From contig JBAOHC010000027.1 in NCBI GenBank assembly GCA_037046735.1, positions 1,053,382-1,117,381 on the forward strand: a stretch of 64,000 nucleotides of DNA, read 5' to 3'. The notes beneath the pieces were generated by a model that was not told the origin of the DNA, made no database searches, and saw only the letters and a program-made list of their open reading frames with translations. The DNA comes from JADKAV01 sp037046735 (GTDB lineage Bacteria > Actinomycetota > Actinomycetes > S36-B12 > UBA10799). This document shows, one piece after another, positions 53,960 through 62,500 of this stretch (position 1 is the first letter of the stretch; every line of letters begins with the position of its first letter). The translations under genes and the position numbers were made by a program.

Positions 53960-55542
53960 CCTGGATCCTGGCCATCGACCTCGGCAATGGCGGGCCGAAG
54001 GTGGCCGCGGTGACACCGCAGGGCGAGATCCTGGCCACCGCGTTCCACCCGGTGAGCGTGCAGATCGGCCGGGACGGCACGGCCACCCAGGACGCGATCG
54101 AATGGGAGATGGCGCTGGGCGTGGCCATCGAGCAGGTGACCGCTGGGGTGTCCATGGCAGAGCTGGCCGCGATCGGCATCACCGGGCAGTGGGGCTCAAC
54201 GGTTCCGGTCGGCGCCGACGACTACCCGGTCGGCCCGGTGATCCTCTGGTCGGACACCCGTTCCCGGGCCAACATCGCGCGTACCATCGGTGGCCCCGTG
54301 GCCGGTTACGCACCGCAGAAGGTGTGGCCCTGGCTGAAGATCACCGGTGGCGCGCCGAGCCCGTCCGGAGCCGACCCGACCGGGCATGCACTGTTGCTGC
54401 AGAACGAGTTGTCGGACGTGGGCAGGCAGTGCCGGGTCCTGTTGGAACCGGTCGACTATCTCGCCTTCCTGCTGACCGGGCGCGCCGTGGCGACACCGGC
54501 ATCCATGACGGCCTCCTGGCTCACCGACAACCACATCGGCGCACCGCTGGGCTATGTGGACGGCCTGGTGAAACGCTCCGGCCGGCGCGCAGAACTACTG
54601 CCTGAACTGATCCCAACCGGCTCCATCCAGGGTCCGTTGCTCCCCGAACCGGCTGAGCGGCTCGGCCTCAAAGCGGGTGTCCCGGTGGCGTGCGGAATCC
54701 CGGACGTGCACGCGGCGATCATCGGATCCGGAGCGGTGGGGTCCTACGAGACGCACCTGGCGATCAGCACGACGGCGTGGCTCTCGGCCCGGGTGCCGTT
54801 CAAACGCACCGACATCCTGCACTCCATCGCGACCCTGCCGGGGCTGGATCCGCAGATGAATCTGGTCGGCAACAACATCGAGACCGGCGGGGCGGCCCTG
54901 TCGTGGCTGCGCGAACAGATCATCGCACCGGCCGACGGGCTGCGCGGCGGTGGCTCTGGGATCGGCGCCGATGGTGCGGCACCCGTGACCGAGCAGCCCA
55001 CCTACGCAGCGCTGACCGCGCTGGCCGCGCAGGCGCCGGCTGGCTGCGAGGGGCTGATCTTCACACCCTGGCTGGCCGGGGAGAGGTCCCCGGTTGAGGA
55101 CAAGAACCTGCGGGCGGCGTTCCTGAACCTGTCCTTCCGCAGCGACCGCTCCATGCTGGTGCGCGCGGTCATGGAGGGCGTGGCGCTGAACGTGCGCTGG
55201 CTGTTCGGCTACTACGAGAAGTTCCTGAAGCGGCCGGTGCCCATGCTGCGGATCATGGGAGGCGGCGCCCAGTCGGACTTGTGGTGCTCGATCATCGCCT
55301 CGACACTCGATCGGCCCATCGAGCAGGTGAGCGATCCTTTGAACGCGCAACTGCGCGGGGTGGCGCTGTGGACGCGGGTCTGCGCCGGGGAACTGAGCCT
55401 GCAACAGGCCGCGGCATTGGTGCCGGTGGCGCAGCGTTTCACCCCGGAGGCCGGAGACCGGAAGATCTACGCCGACCACTTCGCCGAGTACCGCAAGCTC
55501 TACGGCTCATTGAAGGGGTTCTACCGGCGGATGAACGCCTGA
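53956..55542 (+). CDS. FGGY-family carbohydrate kinase (xylulokinase-like)
   Basis: A 528-residue sugar kinase. The N-terminal phosphate-binding strand is ILAIDLGNGGPKVAAVTPQG, where GNGG replaces the usual GTS/GTG. The substrate region is GITGQWGSTVPVGADDYPVG with ILWSDTRSRANI. The C-terminal ATP domain has CEGLIFTPWLAGERSPVEDK and LRIMGGGAQSDLWCSIIAST. It resembles xylulose kinases, but several FGGY enzymes share these motifs. Its ATG overlaps the decarboxylase stop (ATGA), so the two products probably act in one pathway, perhaps kinase then lyase. Its 3' end overlaps the convergent DUF309 gene by 22 bp. Confidence 0.88.
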   Translation: MTWILAIDLGNGGPKVAAVTPQGEILATAFHPVSVQIGRDGTATQDAIEWEMALGVAIEQVTAGVSMAELAAIGITGQWGSTVPVGADDYPVGPVILWSDTRSRANIARTIGGPVAGYAPQKVWPWLKITGGAPSPSGADPTGHALLLQNELSDVGRQCRVLLEPVDYLAFLLTGRAVATPASMTASWLTDNHIGAPLGYVDGLVKRSGRRAELLPELIPTGSIQGPLLPEPAERLGLKAGVPVACGIPDVHAAIIGSGAVGSYETHLAISTTAWLSARVPFKRTDILHSIATLPGLDPQMNLVGNNIETGGAALSWLREQIIAPADGLRGGGSGIGADGAAPVTEQPTYAALTALAAQAPAGCEGLIFTPWLAGERSPVEDKNLRAAFLNLSFRSDRSMLVRAVMEGVALNVRWLFGYYEKFLKRPVPMLRIMGGGAQSDLWCSIIASTLDRPIEQVSDPLNAQLRGVALWTRVCAGELSLQQAAALVPVAQRFTPEAGDRKIYADHFAEYRKLYGSLKGFYRRMNA

Positions 55543-55937
55543 TTCACGTCGGCGAGCAGGCGGTCGCGCAACGCTTCGGCCACCGGCGGCAACCGGCCCG
55601 CATCGAGATTGGCCAGCGCGCGTTCGCGCAGCTTCTGCGCGCCGGACACGTTGCCGCGGCGGGCGTGGGTGATAGCGACCGCAAGTTGTGCCAATCCCTG
55701 CCACGCCGGGCGTTCATCCTCGGGCGCGGCCTTCCAGCCGGCTTCCAGGGCTTCGTGCGCTTGAAAGGGCAGGCCGTCGTCCAGCAACTGGTTGGTCAGG
55801 GCGACCACCGCCGCCGGCGCCGAGTCGATGGGTTCGGGTAGCGGGGGCACCCCGATCGATCCGTACGGCAACGGCCGTCCGAGGGCGTCGCGGGGCCGCG
55901 CATTGCGGGCCCGACCGGCCTCGTCACGGTCACGCAT
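55521..55937 (-). CDS. DUF309 protein
   Basis: A 138-residue soluble protein with the DUF309 signature, visible as LLDDGLPFQAHEALEAGWKA and then WQGLAQLAVAITHARRGN (about residues 52-96). This His-Glu and Gln pattern of paired helices is conserved; its function is unknown. Its start overlaps the 3' end of the membrane protein gene at 55930 by 8 bp, so the two are co-translated. Confidence 0.82.
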   Translation of the reverse strand: MRDRDEAGRARNARPRDALGRPLPYGSIGVPPLPEPIDSAPAAVVALTNQLLDDGLPFQAHEALEAGWKAAPEDERPAWQGLAQLAVAITHARRGNVSGAQKLRERALANLDAGRLPPVAEALRDRLLADVNQAFIRR

Positions 55938-57087
55938 CGCGCACCGCCAGATACACCCTGCGCACGTCCACCGCCTGCTGCAGGGAGGCGCCGATGTCCT
56001 CGGAGAATGAGGCCCGGTACACAGGATCGCTGGCCGCGTAGATGGTGGTGTAGAAGGCGGCGAAAGCCCCCAGGAAGGTCGATACCCGCACGAGCGCGCG
56101 GGACAGGACGTGGCCGTCGGTCAGCGTCCACCACACATCGGCGCTGCCGAGGTCGCCGAGCCATGCCTGTTGCACCGGCAGCGTGATGGCCAGGACGCCG
56201 AAGGCGAGGAAGAAGAGCCACACCAGCAGCCCGATCAGCGCCGCCTGCACCAACTGCGTGAAGATCGCCGCGAACATCAGATTGCGTCGCTGCGGCCGGT
56301 GCAGGTCCGGGCCCGGGGCCTCATCGAACTCCACGCCAGCCAGCGGCGTCCCGGTGCAGGACGAACGCAGTTGTTCGATGGGCGCGTTCTCATCGAGGGT
56401 TCGGATCTGGTCGTGCGTGCGTTCCAGGGTCACCAACACCCCCAGGACGAGCAGCATCCCTGCGCTGGCCCACAGCAAGGGGCCGTTGAGGCTGCCCGCC
56501 ACCTGCCACATCTCGGTGTTGATGAACAGCACGATCATGACGATGAGCAGCAGCGGCAGGGCCTTTGTCGCCACCACGTAGAGGTCGCCGGCGCTGCGGA
56601 CTGTCTGCCGGACCGCCCAGATGGCCATCGAGATCAGGGCGAAGCGGGTAGTCACGTAGATGGCGCCCAACAGCACCAGTTGCAGCACGAGGGCGGCCAC
56701 GATTGACCCCCAGGTGACCGTCTCCCCGTCGACCTCCCGACCGTACTGGATGACCTCCGAGATGACCCCGCACGCGATGAAGCCCGCGATCAGCGGCCAC
56801 CCGACGCGGTCGGCCGGGGCGAACCAGAACCCGCGGCGGGCTTTGGACCACAATCCTTGACCGAGCAGGACCAGCCCCGCTACCGCGAGCAGCACCACGG
56901 GCAGGACCCGGCTGCCACTGCTGACCGCATATCCGACCGCTGACACGAGCTGCACGGCCATGATCATCAGCAGGATCGGCAGCGCCCGGGTCCAGATGTG
57001 TTCACCGGAGTTGTAGTCGGCCACGAAGTGGGGCAGCCCGTTGCGGGAGAACCAGGTCTCGGTGCGCCGTGTGCGGTCCACCGACAC
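55930..57087 (-). CDS. Polytopic membrane protein, unknown family
   Basis: A 385-residue protein with about eight hydrophobic segments (for example ALPILLMIMAVQLVSAVGYA, VLPVVLLAVAGLVLLGQGLW, LPLLLIVMIVLFINTEMWQV, FAAIFTQLVQAALIGLLVW). It has a charged cytoplasmic N-terminus (SVDRTRRTETWFSRNGLPHF) and a C-terminus with VDVRRVYLAVRDA. I do not recognise the family. It uses a GTG at 57087, three bases after a short upstream frame, and overlaps DUF309 downstream. Confidence 0.75.
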   Translation of the reverse strand: MSVDRTRRTETWFSRNGLPHFVADYNSGEHIWTRALPILLMIMAVQLVSAVGYAVSSGSRVLPVVLLAVAGLVLLGQGLWSKARRGFWFAPADRVGWPLIAGFIACGVISEVIQYGREVDGETVTWGSIVAALVLQLVLLGAIYVTTRFALISMAIWAVRQTVRSAGDLYVVATKALPLLLIVMIVLFINTEMWQVAGSLNGPLLWASAGMLLVLGVLVTLERTHDQIRTLDENAPIEQLRSSCTGTPLAGVEFDEAPGPDLHRPQRRNLMFAAIFTQLVQAALIGLLVWLFFLAFGVLAITLPVQQAWLGDLGSADVWWTLTDGHVLSRALVRVSTFLGAFAAFYTTIYAASDPVYRASFSEDIGASLQQAVDVRRVYLAVRDA

Positions 57088-57090
57088 AGA

Positions 57091-57218
57091 CTAGGCGCTG
57101 CGCCGACCCATCCACTCGATCTCCTCGCTCCTGCGGGCGAGTCTGACCATCTCAGCCGCCGGATCTTCGTACACATCCGGCACCCACGCCCGCAGGAAAT
57201 TATCTCCGTGAGGTTCAT
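57091..57218 (-). pseudogene. Possible 42-residue ORF broken by one base, or remnant
   Basis: An ATG at 57218 starts MNLTE; a second frame continues NFLRAWVPDVYEDPAAEMVR through to a stop at 57091. Adding one G near 57204 would join them into a 42-residue acidic/basic helical peptide ending WMGRRSA. The frame ends 3 bp before the GTG of the membrane protein gene, suggesting a leader gene of the same transcript. There is no recognised family. It could equally be a decayed fragment or chance. Confidence 0.3.
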
Positions 57219-57263
57219 GCCTCCACCCTGAACGCTCTGCGTCAGGCCGAATCACGGGCAACG

Positions 57264-57297
57264 AGATCTGTGGATGGTGACGACGGTCTACAGATCT
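57264..57297. repeat. Inverted repeat in the 57.1-57.4 kb intergenic region
   Basis: AGATCTGT (57264-57271) and ACAGATCT (57290-57297) are exact inverted arms with an 18-nt spacer. The sequence GTCTACAGATCTGGTTG around the right arm closely resembles the left arm of the stronger hairpin at 57380, so the two may be copies of one element. Confidence 0.5.
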
Positions 57298-57379
57298 GGT
57301 TGGGGACGAGCCGCCCGAGGCAAATCTCAACTTGCGACACGCTTCCAATGTCCGATTAACCCGTTTCGCACCGCGTGGC

Positions 57380-57428
57380 GTCTACACATCTGGTTGATCA
57401 TGGTCTGCCGCCAACCAGATGTGTAGAC
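57380..57428 (-). terminator. 17-bp perfect hairpin
   Basis: GTCTACACATCTGGTTG (57380-57396) pairs exactly with CAACCAGATGTGTAGAC (57412-57428) around a 15-nt loop. It lies 8 nt downstream of the stop codon of the conserved cysteine-motif gene (57437) on the minus strand. Terminator function is likely, although the related partial copy at 57.28 kb suggests a repeated element. Confidence 0.75.
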
Positions 57429-57436
57429 GATTCTCG

Positions 57437-57793
57437 TCAGACGGCCTCGAGCGCCGCCGCGAAGCTACCCACTGACCCGTCCAGCTGGTCCAACTGGCTC
57501 GGCGTCAGGACGAGCTGCAGCACACCGGCCGTATCCCGGCTCAAGACCACGGGGCTGCCGACGGTGGCCACCACGTCGGCCACGTCGGAGGGCATCTCAT
57601 TGAGGTGGTAGAGCCGGAACGGCACGGTGAGACCCCCGACGAACGCGTCCCACTGCCGCTTGCGGCGCAGCGGCGAGTGCGTGATGTCGCATAAGGAGCA
57701 GTGCGTGCGCCCCAGCAGGTGGCCGATCACATACTTGGCCTCACCGACCAGCCCGCCATCGGCGTGGTAGACCCCGATGTACTCCCTGATCAT
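57437..57793 (-). CDS. Conserved small protein with CxxC motif
   Basis: A 118-residue protein with the central motif GRTHCSLCDITHSPLRRKRQ (cysteines 32 and 35 with flanking His), a pattern suggesting metal or redox chemistry. The N-terminus MIREYIGVYHADGGLVGEAK is conserved in actinobacterial homologues that I recall only as hypothetical proteins. The start at 57793 is supported by that motif; a longer open frame running upstream is a shadow of other genes. It is divergent from the DUF3054 gene, 49 bp away. Confidence 0.75.
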   Translation of the reverse strand: MIREYIGVYHADGGLVGEAKYVIGHLLGRTHCSLCDITHSPLRRKRQWDAFVGGLTVPFRLYHLNEMPSDVADVVATVGSPVVLSRDTAGVLQLVLTPSQLDQLDGSVGSFAAALEAV

Positions 57794-57842
57794 GTCCTCA
57801 GCGTCCGACGGGTCGAGCGGACGCGCAACTACAGTGACACTC

Positions 57843-58193
57843 GTGAAGCCTTGGATCGCCGCGCTGCTGGACCTCGTCAGTGTCCTCGCCTTCGTCGCCC
57901 TCGGAATACAGAGCCATGCCGAGGCCGACTCCTTCCTGCAGGTCGCCGCACCGTTCATCGCCGCTCTGGCGGTGGCCTGGCTGGTCGCCGCTCCCCTGCG
58001 CGCACCCGAGACGCTGAAGGCAGGCGCGGTGATCTGGCTGGTGACCCTGGTCGGCGGCATGCTCCTGCGCCGCGTCATGGGCGATGGTACCGCCGCGACG
58101 TTCATCCTGGTGGCCGCGTCTTTCCTCGCCGTCACGATGCTGGGGTGGCGGGGGGTCCGGACGGTCCTGACCCGCCGGCAGCCGCAGACGTAA
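57843..58193 (+). CDS. DUF3054 membrane protein
   Basis: A 116-residue protein with four hydrophobic helices. The GIQSHAEADSFLQVAAPFIA region and the GAVIWLVTLVGGMLLRRVMG segment are typical of DUF3054 proteins. The GTG at 57843 gives VKPWIAALLDLVSVLAFVAL, the expected N-terminus; an upstream start would extend into the divergent promoter. The 3' end overlaps the rhomboid-like gene on the other strand by 62 bp. Function unknown. Confidence 0.78.
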   Translation: MKPWIAALLDLVSVLAFVALGIQSHAEADSFLQVAAPFIAALAVAWLVAAPLRAPETLKAGAVIWLVTLVGGMLLRRVMGDGTAATFILVAASFLAVTMLGWRGVRTVLTRRQPQT

Positions 58194-58930
58194 GCGCCCG
58201 CCACACCAGCGGCCGCAGTGGCCAGCGCACGACGAAGCGACCGGCCAGCAGCCCGAGACCCGCGGCGATGAAATGCCCGGCACTGCCCAGACCCGGCCAG
58301 ATGAGCAGGGGCACCACGAACCCGAGCACCAGCAGACCGGCGTATGCCCAGCGGTGTCGGACCAACCACACATAAGCGCCCATCGCGCCTGCGAGCACAT
58401 AGGACACCCCGATGTCCTCGGTGAGCGCGACCGTGTGCGGTAGCAGGTCGCGCCAGATCCCGATCCGCTCCAGGGCCAGGATGATCAGCGATCCGCCGAC
58501 ATGCGCCACGGCCGCGACCGCCAGCCAGCGTGCCGCGCCGACGCGGTGCTCCAGGCGGGCGGCGACCAGGACGAAGGCGACGACATAGAACGGGTAGAAC
58601 AGGCCGTTCTCGGCCACCAGGAACGAGCTCGCGACCAACGTCCGAAACGGCTCGCTGTGGAAGTTGTACAGGTTTGTGGAGGCGTAGCGGGCGACGAGTT
58701 CGGAGACGGTCAGGGGCTGCCCCTGGGCCAGGATGGACGTCGCCGTCCAGATCGCCATGTACACGAAGGTGGCCGGTGCCCGCGACACCCACACCCGCAG
58801 CGCGGCGACCCGTGGCGCCGCCCAGCGGTAGGCGGCCGAGTCCGGATGGTCGCGCACGGCGAACCAGACCAGACTCAGGGCCATGGCCGACGCCGACGTA
58901 GGTGAGCACGAAGTCCGGCAGCGTCCTCAT
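58132..58930 (-). CDS. Rhomboid-like membrane protein (apparent frameshift)
   Basis: The N-terminus MRTLPDFVLTYVGVG (from an ATG at 58930) and the rest (MALSLVWFAVRDHPDSAAYR onward) are in different frames. The break is near 58885 and looks like one extra C; correction gives 265 residues. About six helices are visible. A candidate catalytic serine lies in EDIGVSYVLAGAMGA, and a candidate His in SAGHFIAAGLGLLAG near the C-terminus, in the order expected for an intramembrane serine protease; GVSY replaces the usual GxSG. The start overlaps the thiQ stop by 4 bp. Activity is not demonstrated by sequence. Confidence 0.72.
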
Positions 58931-59803
58931 GCCGCCGACCGGACGTCGATCCGGATGACCTCACCAACCGCCGGCGCAGTGTCGCTGACGTACATGACTG
59001 CCGCCCCCGCCACATCCCCGGCGACCAGGTAGCGACCGGCGGTGAACGTGCGCCCGGTGACCGTCAATGCCCACGGCCCATCGCTGCTCGGCATCAGATC
59101 AGCGGGCGCGTAAGGGGTGCCGTCGAGCACGCTGAGTCCCACCAGACGCGCCACGTAGTCGTCCACCGGGATCGCGCCACAACTCATCCGGTGACCCCAC
59201 CTGCACCAACCGTCCGTCGCGCAGGATCGCCACCCGGTCGGCCAGTGTGAAGGCCTCATTACGATCGTGGGTCACGGCCAGAACGGTCATGGACTGCGAA
59301 CGCAACACCCGCTGAACCTCGAGCACCAAGGACGCCTTCAGGACCACGTCGAGGGCCCCGAACGGCTCGTCGAGCAGCAGCACCCGAGGTGCCGGAGCGA
59401 GCGCCCGGGCCAGCGCGACCCGCTGTGCCTGGCCACCTGAGAGCGTCTCCACCCGGCGGGTTTCGTACCCGGCCAGACCTACCAGCTCCAGCATCTCGGC
59501 CACTCTGCGACCGCCGGTGCCGAAGCCGACGTTGCCGGCCACGTCGAGGTGGCCGAACAGCAGGTCGTCCTGGAACATCATGCCGACTGTGCGCCGATGG
59601 GCGGGCACCTCATCGACGCTGGCACCGGCGATGGCGACGGTGCCGGTGTAGTCGACCAGCCCGGCGACGGCGCGCAGCAACGTCGATTTGCCGCCCCCGC
59701 TGGGCCCCAGGATGCACACGATCTCTCCCGCCGCCACGTCGAGGTCGACCCCGTGCAGGACCGGCTCGTCGTAGGCCACGCGCAACTCGCTCACTGCCAG
59801 CAT
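58927..59803 (-). CDS. thiQ: Thiamine ABC transporter ATP-binding protein (apparent frameshift)
   Basis: An ABC ATPase with Walker A GPSGGGKSTLLRAVAG (near residue 35), signature LSGGQAQRVALARALAPAPR, Walker B VLLLDEPFGALD and switch His in LAVTHDRNEAF. The frame breaks near 59167 (one extra base, between ELWRDP and VDDYVARLVGLSVL). Correction gives 291 residues, with a C-terminal domain of about 80 residues resembling a TOBE-like fold. The start abuts the thiP stop. Its context with thiB, thiP and the TPP riboswitch identifies the substrate as thiamine or a precursor. Confidence 0.88.
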
Positions 59804-61414
59804 CTAGAACGTCACCGCCCGACTGACCCGCACTCGATCGATGAGCAGCACAACGCCCACGGTAACGGCCATCAGCAAGGCGCTGGCCGCGTAGGCGGCC
59901 GCCACGGTGACCGCACCGGGCCGGGCCAGCAGGCGAGCGATCGCCACGGGCAGGGTCGGCTCGGCCGGGCTGGCCAGGAAGACGGTGGCCCCGAATTCAC
60001 CCACCGTGACGGCGAAGGAGAACCCCACGGCGACCGCCACCGCCGGCAGCACCATCGGCAGCCCCACCCGCCAGACGGCGGTGGCCGGCGACTTTCCCAG
60101 CATCGCGGCCACATCCAGGTAGCGCCGGTCGAAGCCGGCAAATGTCGGGGCCAGCACCCGCACGACGAACGGCAGGGCGACCAGGGTCTGCGCGAGGACG
60201 ATCAGCAGGCCGGTGTTGCGCAGGTCGAACGGTGGCCGGCCGAAGGCCAGCAGCATCCCGAGCCCGACGGTCACGGCCGAGGTCCCCAGCGGCAGCAGCA
60301 GCATCACATCGATCGAGCGCAGCCAGCGTGTCCGGCGACCCATCGCCAGCCCGAGACTGGCCGTGGTCCCCAGCAGGACGGCGATCACAGTCGCACTCAC
60401 CGCCGTGCGCAGGCTGGCGACCAGCGCGGCCCACGGGTCAACGGAGTTGGTGCTCTGCCCGGGCGTGAACAGGGTCTGCCAACCCAGTAGCGTCCACTGC
60501 CCGTCGATCCGTAGTGACCTCACGACCACGATGACCAGCGGCGCCAGCACCAGCGCCGCCGTCGCCACGAACACGCCGGCCACCAGCCAGCGGGCCGCCC
60601 CGCGGGGGGTGCGGGCGACGTCCACCCCCACGGCCGTGCGGGCACTGCGGGCACCCCCGACGACGACGAGCATGGCCACCACGGCCAGCAGTTGCAGCAC
60701 GGACAAGGCGGCGGCTGCCGGGATGTCGAGCAGGTACGTGGTCCGCCGGTAGATCTCCACCTCCAGGGTGGACACCTGCCCGGCGCCCAGCACCTGCACC
60801 ACACCGAACGAGGTGAAGCAGAAGAGGAAGACGATCGTGGTCGCCGCCTTCAAGGACGGCACCAGCAGCGGCCACGTGACCCGCCGGAATGCCTGCCAGC
60901 GGGAGCAGCCGAGCAGTCGGGCGGCGTCCTCGGCGCGCGGGTCGATCGTGGCCAGCGCGGCTCCTACCACCCGCACCACGACGGCCAGGTTGAGGAACAG
61001 GTGGGCCGCGACCAGACCGATGAGCGTCCCCGACAGGTCCACTCCCAGCACGCCCGTCGGCCCGATCAGGGCCAGGAACGCCGCCCCCACAACCACGGTC
61101 GGCATCACGAAGGGCACGAGGACCAGCGCCCGCAGCACCCCCCGGCCACGAAACCGGAAGCGGGCGAGCACCACGGCGGCGGGCATCGCCACCACCAAGG
61201 TGGCCACGGTCGAAGCTGCCGCCTGCATGACCGTGAAGGCCATCACCTGCCATGTGCGAGCTGCGGTCAACGTGGCGAGCATGTCGCCGCGGGCGCCGGC
61301 CACCAGCACCGCGCCGACCGGCACCGCGAACAGCGTGAGGACGAACGCGACCGGCAGTGCCAGCAGCGCGGCCCGGCCTACTGGCCCATGATCTCGGACC
61401 ACTGCTCGATCCAC
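59804..61414 (-). CDS. thiP: Thiamine ABC transporter permease
   Basis: A 536-residue fused permease with two homologous halves and about 12 helices, as in ThiP. The first EAA-type loop is EDAARLLGCSRWQAFRRVTW and the second is LDVAAMLGKSPATAVWRVGL. The proposed ATG at 61414 overlaps the thiB 3' end by 37 bp; a GTG at 61402 is an alternative. It transports thiamine delivered by ThiB and powered by ThiQ. Confidence 0.93.
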   Translation of the reverse strand: MDRAVVRDHGPVGRAALLALPVAFVLTLFAVPVGAVLVAGARGDMLATLTAARTWQVMAFTVMQAAASTVATLVVAMPAAVVLARFRFRGRGVLRALVLVPFVMPTVVVGAAFLALIGPTGVLGVDLSGTLIGLVAAHLFLNLAVVVRVVGAALATIDPRAEDAARLLGCSRWQAFRRVTWPLLVPSLKAATTIVFLFCFTSFGVVQVLGAGQVSTLEVEIYRRTTYLLDIPAAAALSVLQLLAVVAMLVVVGGARSARTAVGVDVARTPRGAARWLVAGVFVATAALVLAPLVIVVVRSLRIDGQWTLLGWQTLFTPGQSTNSVDPWAALVASLRTAVSATVIAVLLGTTASLGLAMGRRTRWLRSIDVMLLLPLGTSAVTVGLGMLLAFGRPPFDLRNTGLLIVLAQTLVALPFVVRVLAPTFAGFDRRYLDVAAMLGKSPATAVWRVGLPMVLPAVAVAVGFSFAVTVGEFGATVFLASPAEPTLPVAIARLLARPGAVTVAAAYAASALLMAVTVGVVLLIDRVRVSRAVTF

Positions 61415-62377
61415 TCATCGCGACCTGCGGCGATCTCGCCCGGGCTCAGGATCACCGGATCGGCAGGCGGGGATCCGAACTCCTTGGGTACGGTCGCCTC
61501 CGGCATCACGGGATACACGAACATCTGCTCTCCGACGGCGTCCTGGAACGAGCGGCCGAGCATGAAGTCGACCAACTTCTGGGCCCCCGCTTCGTTGCGC
61601 GCTCCGGCCAGCACCCCCGCATACTCGACCTGCTGGAAGCATCCAGTGTCGACACTCGCGGTGGGTGCCGGCGCTTCGGGGTCTTTGGCGAACATCACCT
61701 CGGCCGCAGGGCTGGTTGCATACGACACCACGATGGGGCGAGTCCCCTGCCCCGACCCTCCGGAGAACTGCTGGTAGTACGCGTTCTCCCACCCGTCCAC
61801 GACCTTGACCCCGTTGGCTTTCAGGTCGGCCCAGTACCGCTGCCAGTCGGCCTCGGTCTGGGTGGTGGCCATCAAGAAGGCCAGGCCAGGCGAAGACGTC
61901 GCCGGGTTCGGCACGACCGTCAGGTCCTGGAATTCCGGCTTCACCAGATCAGCCGGACCGCCCGGCGCGGTCTTGCCCTCGAAGTAGTCCGTGTCGTAGT
62001 TCAGGCAGACGTCGCCGGTGTCGATCGGGGTCACGCCGGGCTGGGCGTATTCCGCCGGGCTGCCAGGCGGCCTGGTAGTCGCTGAACACCCCCGCCTGCT
62101 GGGCGCGCGACAGGAACGTGTTGTCCACCCCGAACAGGACATCACCCTGCGGGTTACCGGCAGCGAGGATCGCTGAGTTCACGAGTTGGCCCGCGTCGCC
62201 GTTCTGCACGATCTTCACCGTCAGGCCCGCCTGCTGCTCGAACTCCTCGATGACCGCTGAATCCATCGCGAACGAGTCATGAGTGAGCAGGATGACTTCG
62301 GTGGGCGCGGCCTCGGTGCCCGGATCGCTGCCACACGCGGCGAGCAGGAGGACACCTGCGATGAGTAGACGTTTCAC
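61378..62377 (-). CDS. thiB: Thiamine-binding ABC transporter lipoprotein (apparent frameshift)
   Basis: A ThiB-type periplasmic binding protein. The signal MKRLLIAGVLLLAACGSDPG has lipidated Cys15. The mature sequence has VILLTHDSFAMDSAVIEEFE and GNPQGDVLFGVDNTFLSRAQ, both diagnostic of ThiB. The frame breaks near 62065 (one extra T in the region after DYQAA); the second frame continues SPAEYAQPGVTPIDTGDVCL to the stop at 61378. The corrected length is 332 residues. It uses a GTG at 62377 with GGAGG 8 nt upstream, inside the 3' end of the TPP riboswitch, implying translational control by thiamine diphosphate. Confidence 0.92.
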
Positions 62378-62378
62378 G

Positions 62379-62473
62379 GTTCCTCCGCTGGCATTACCCA
62401 GATCAGGTTCGGTGGGTCGGCCACGCGGATGGTGACCCTCTCAGCCCGGCTGCCCCGAGCTCCCCTTTGGTAG
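62379..62473 (-). ncRNA. TPP riboswitch (THI element)
   Basis: On the minus strand the leader of thiB carries the conserved THI-box elements in order: GGGGAGC near the 5' side, CTGAGAGGG, a spacer arm with GACCC, then CTGATCTGGGTAATGCCAGC and GGAGGAA at the 3' end. These match the TPP aptamer consensus. The thiB Shine-Dalgarno sequence lies at the very 3' end of the element, so ligand binding would be expected to hide it and shut down translation. It controls the thiBPQ operon. Confidence 0.95.
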
Positions 62474-62500
62474 CTCCACCGTACCGCTAGCGTGGGTGCG

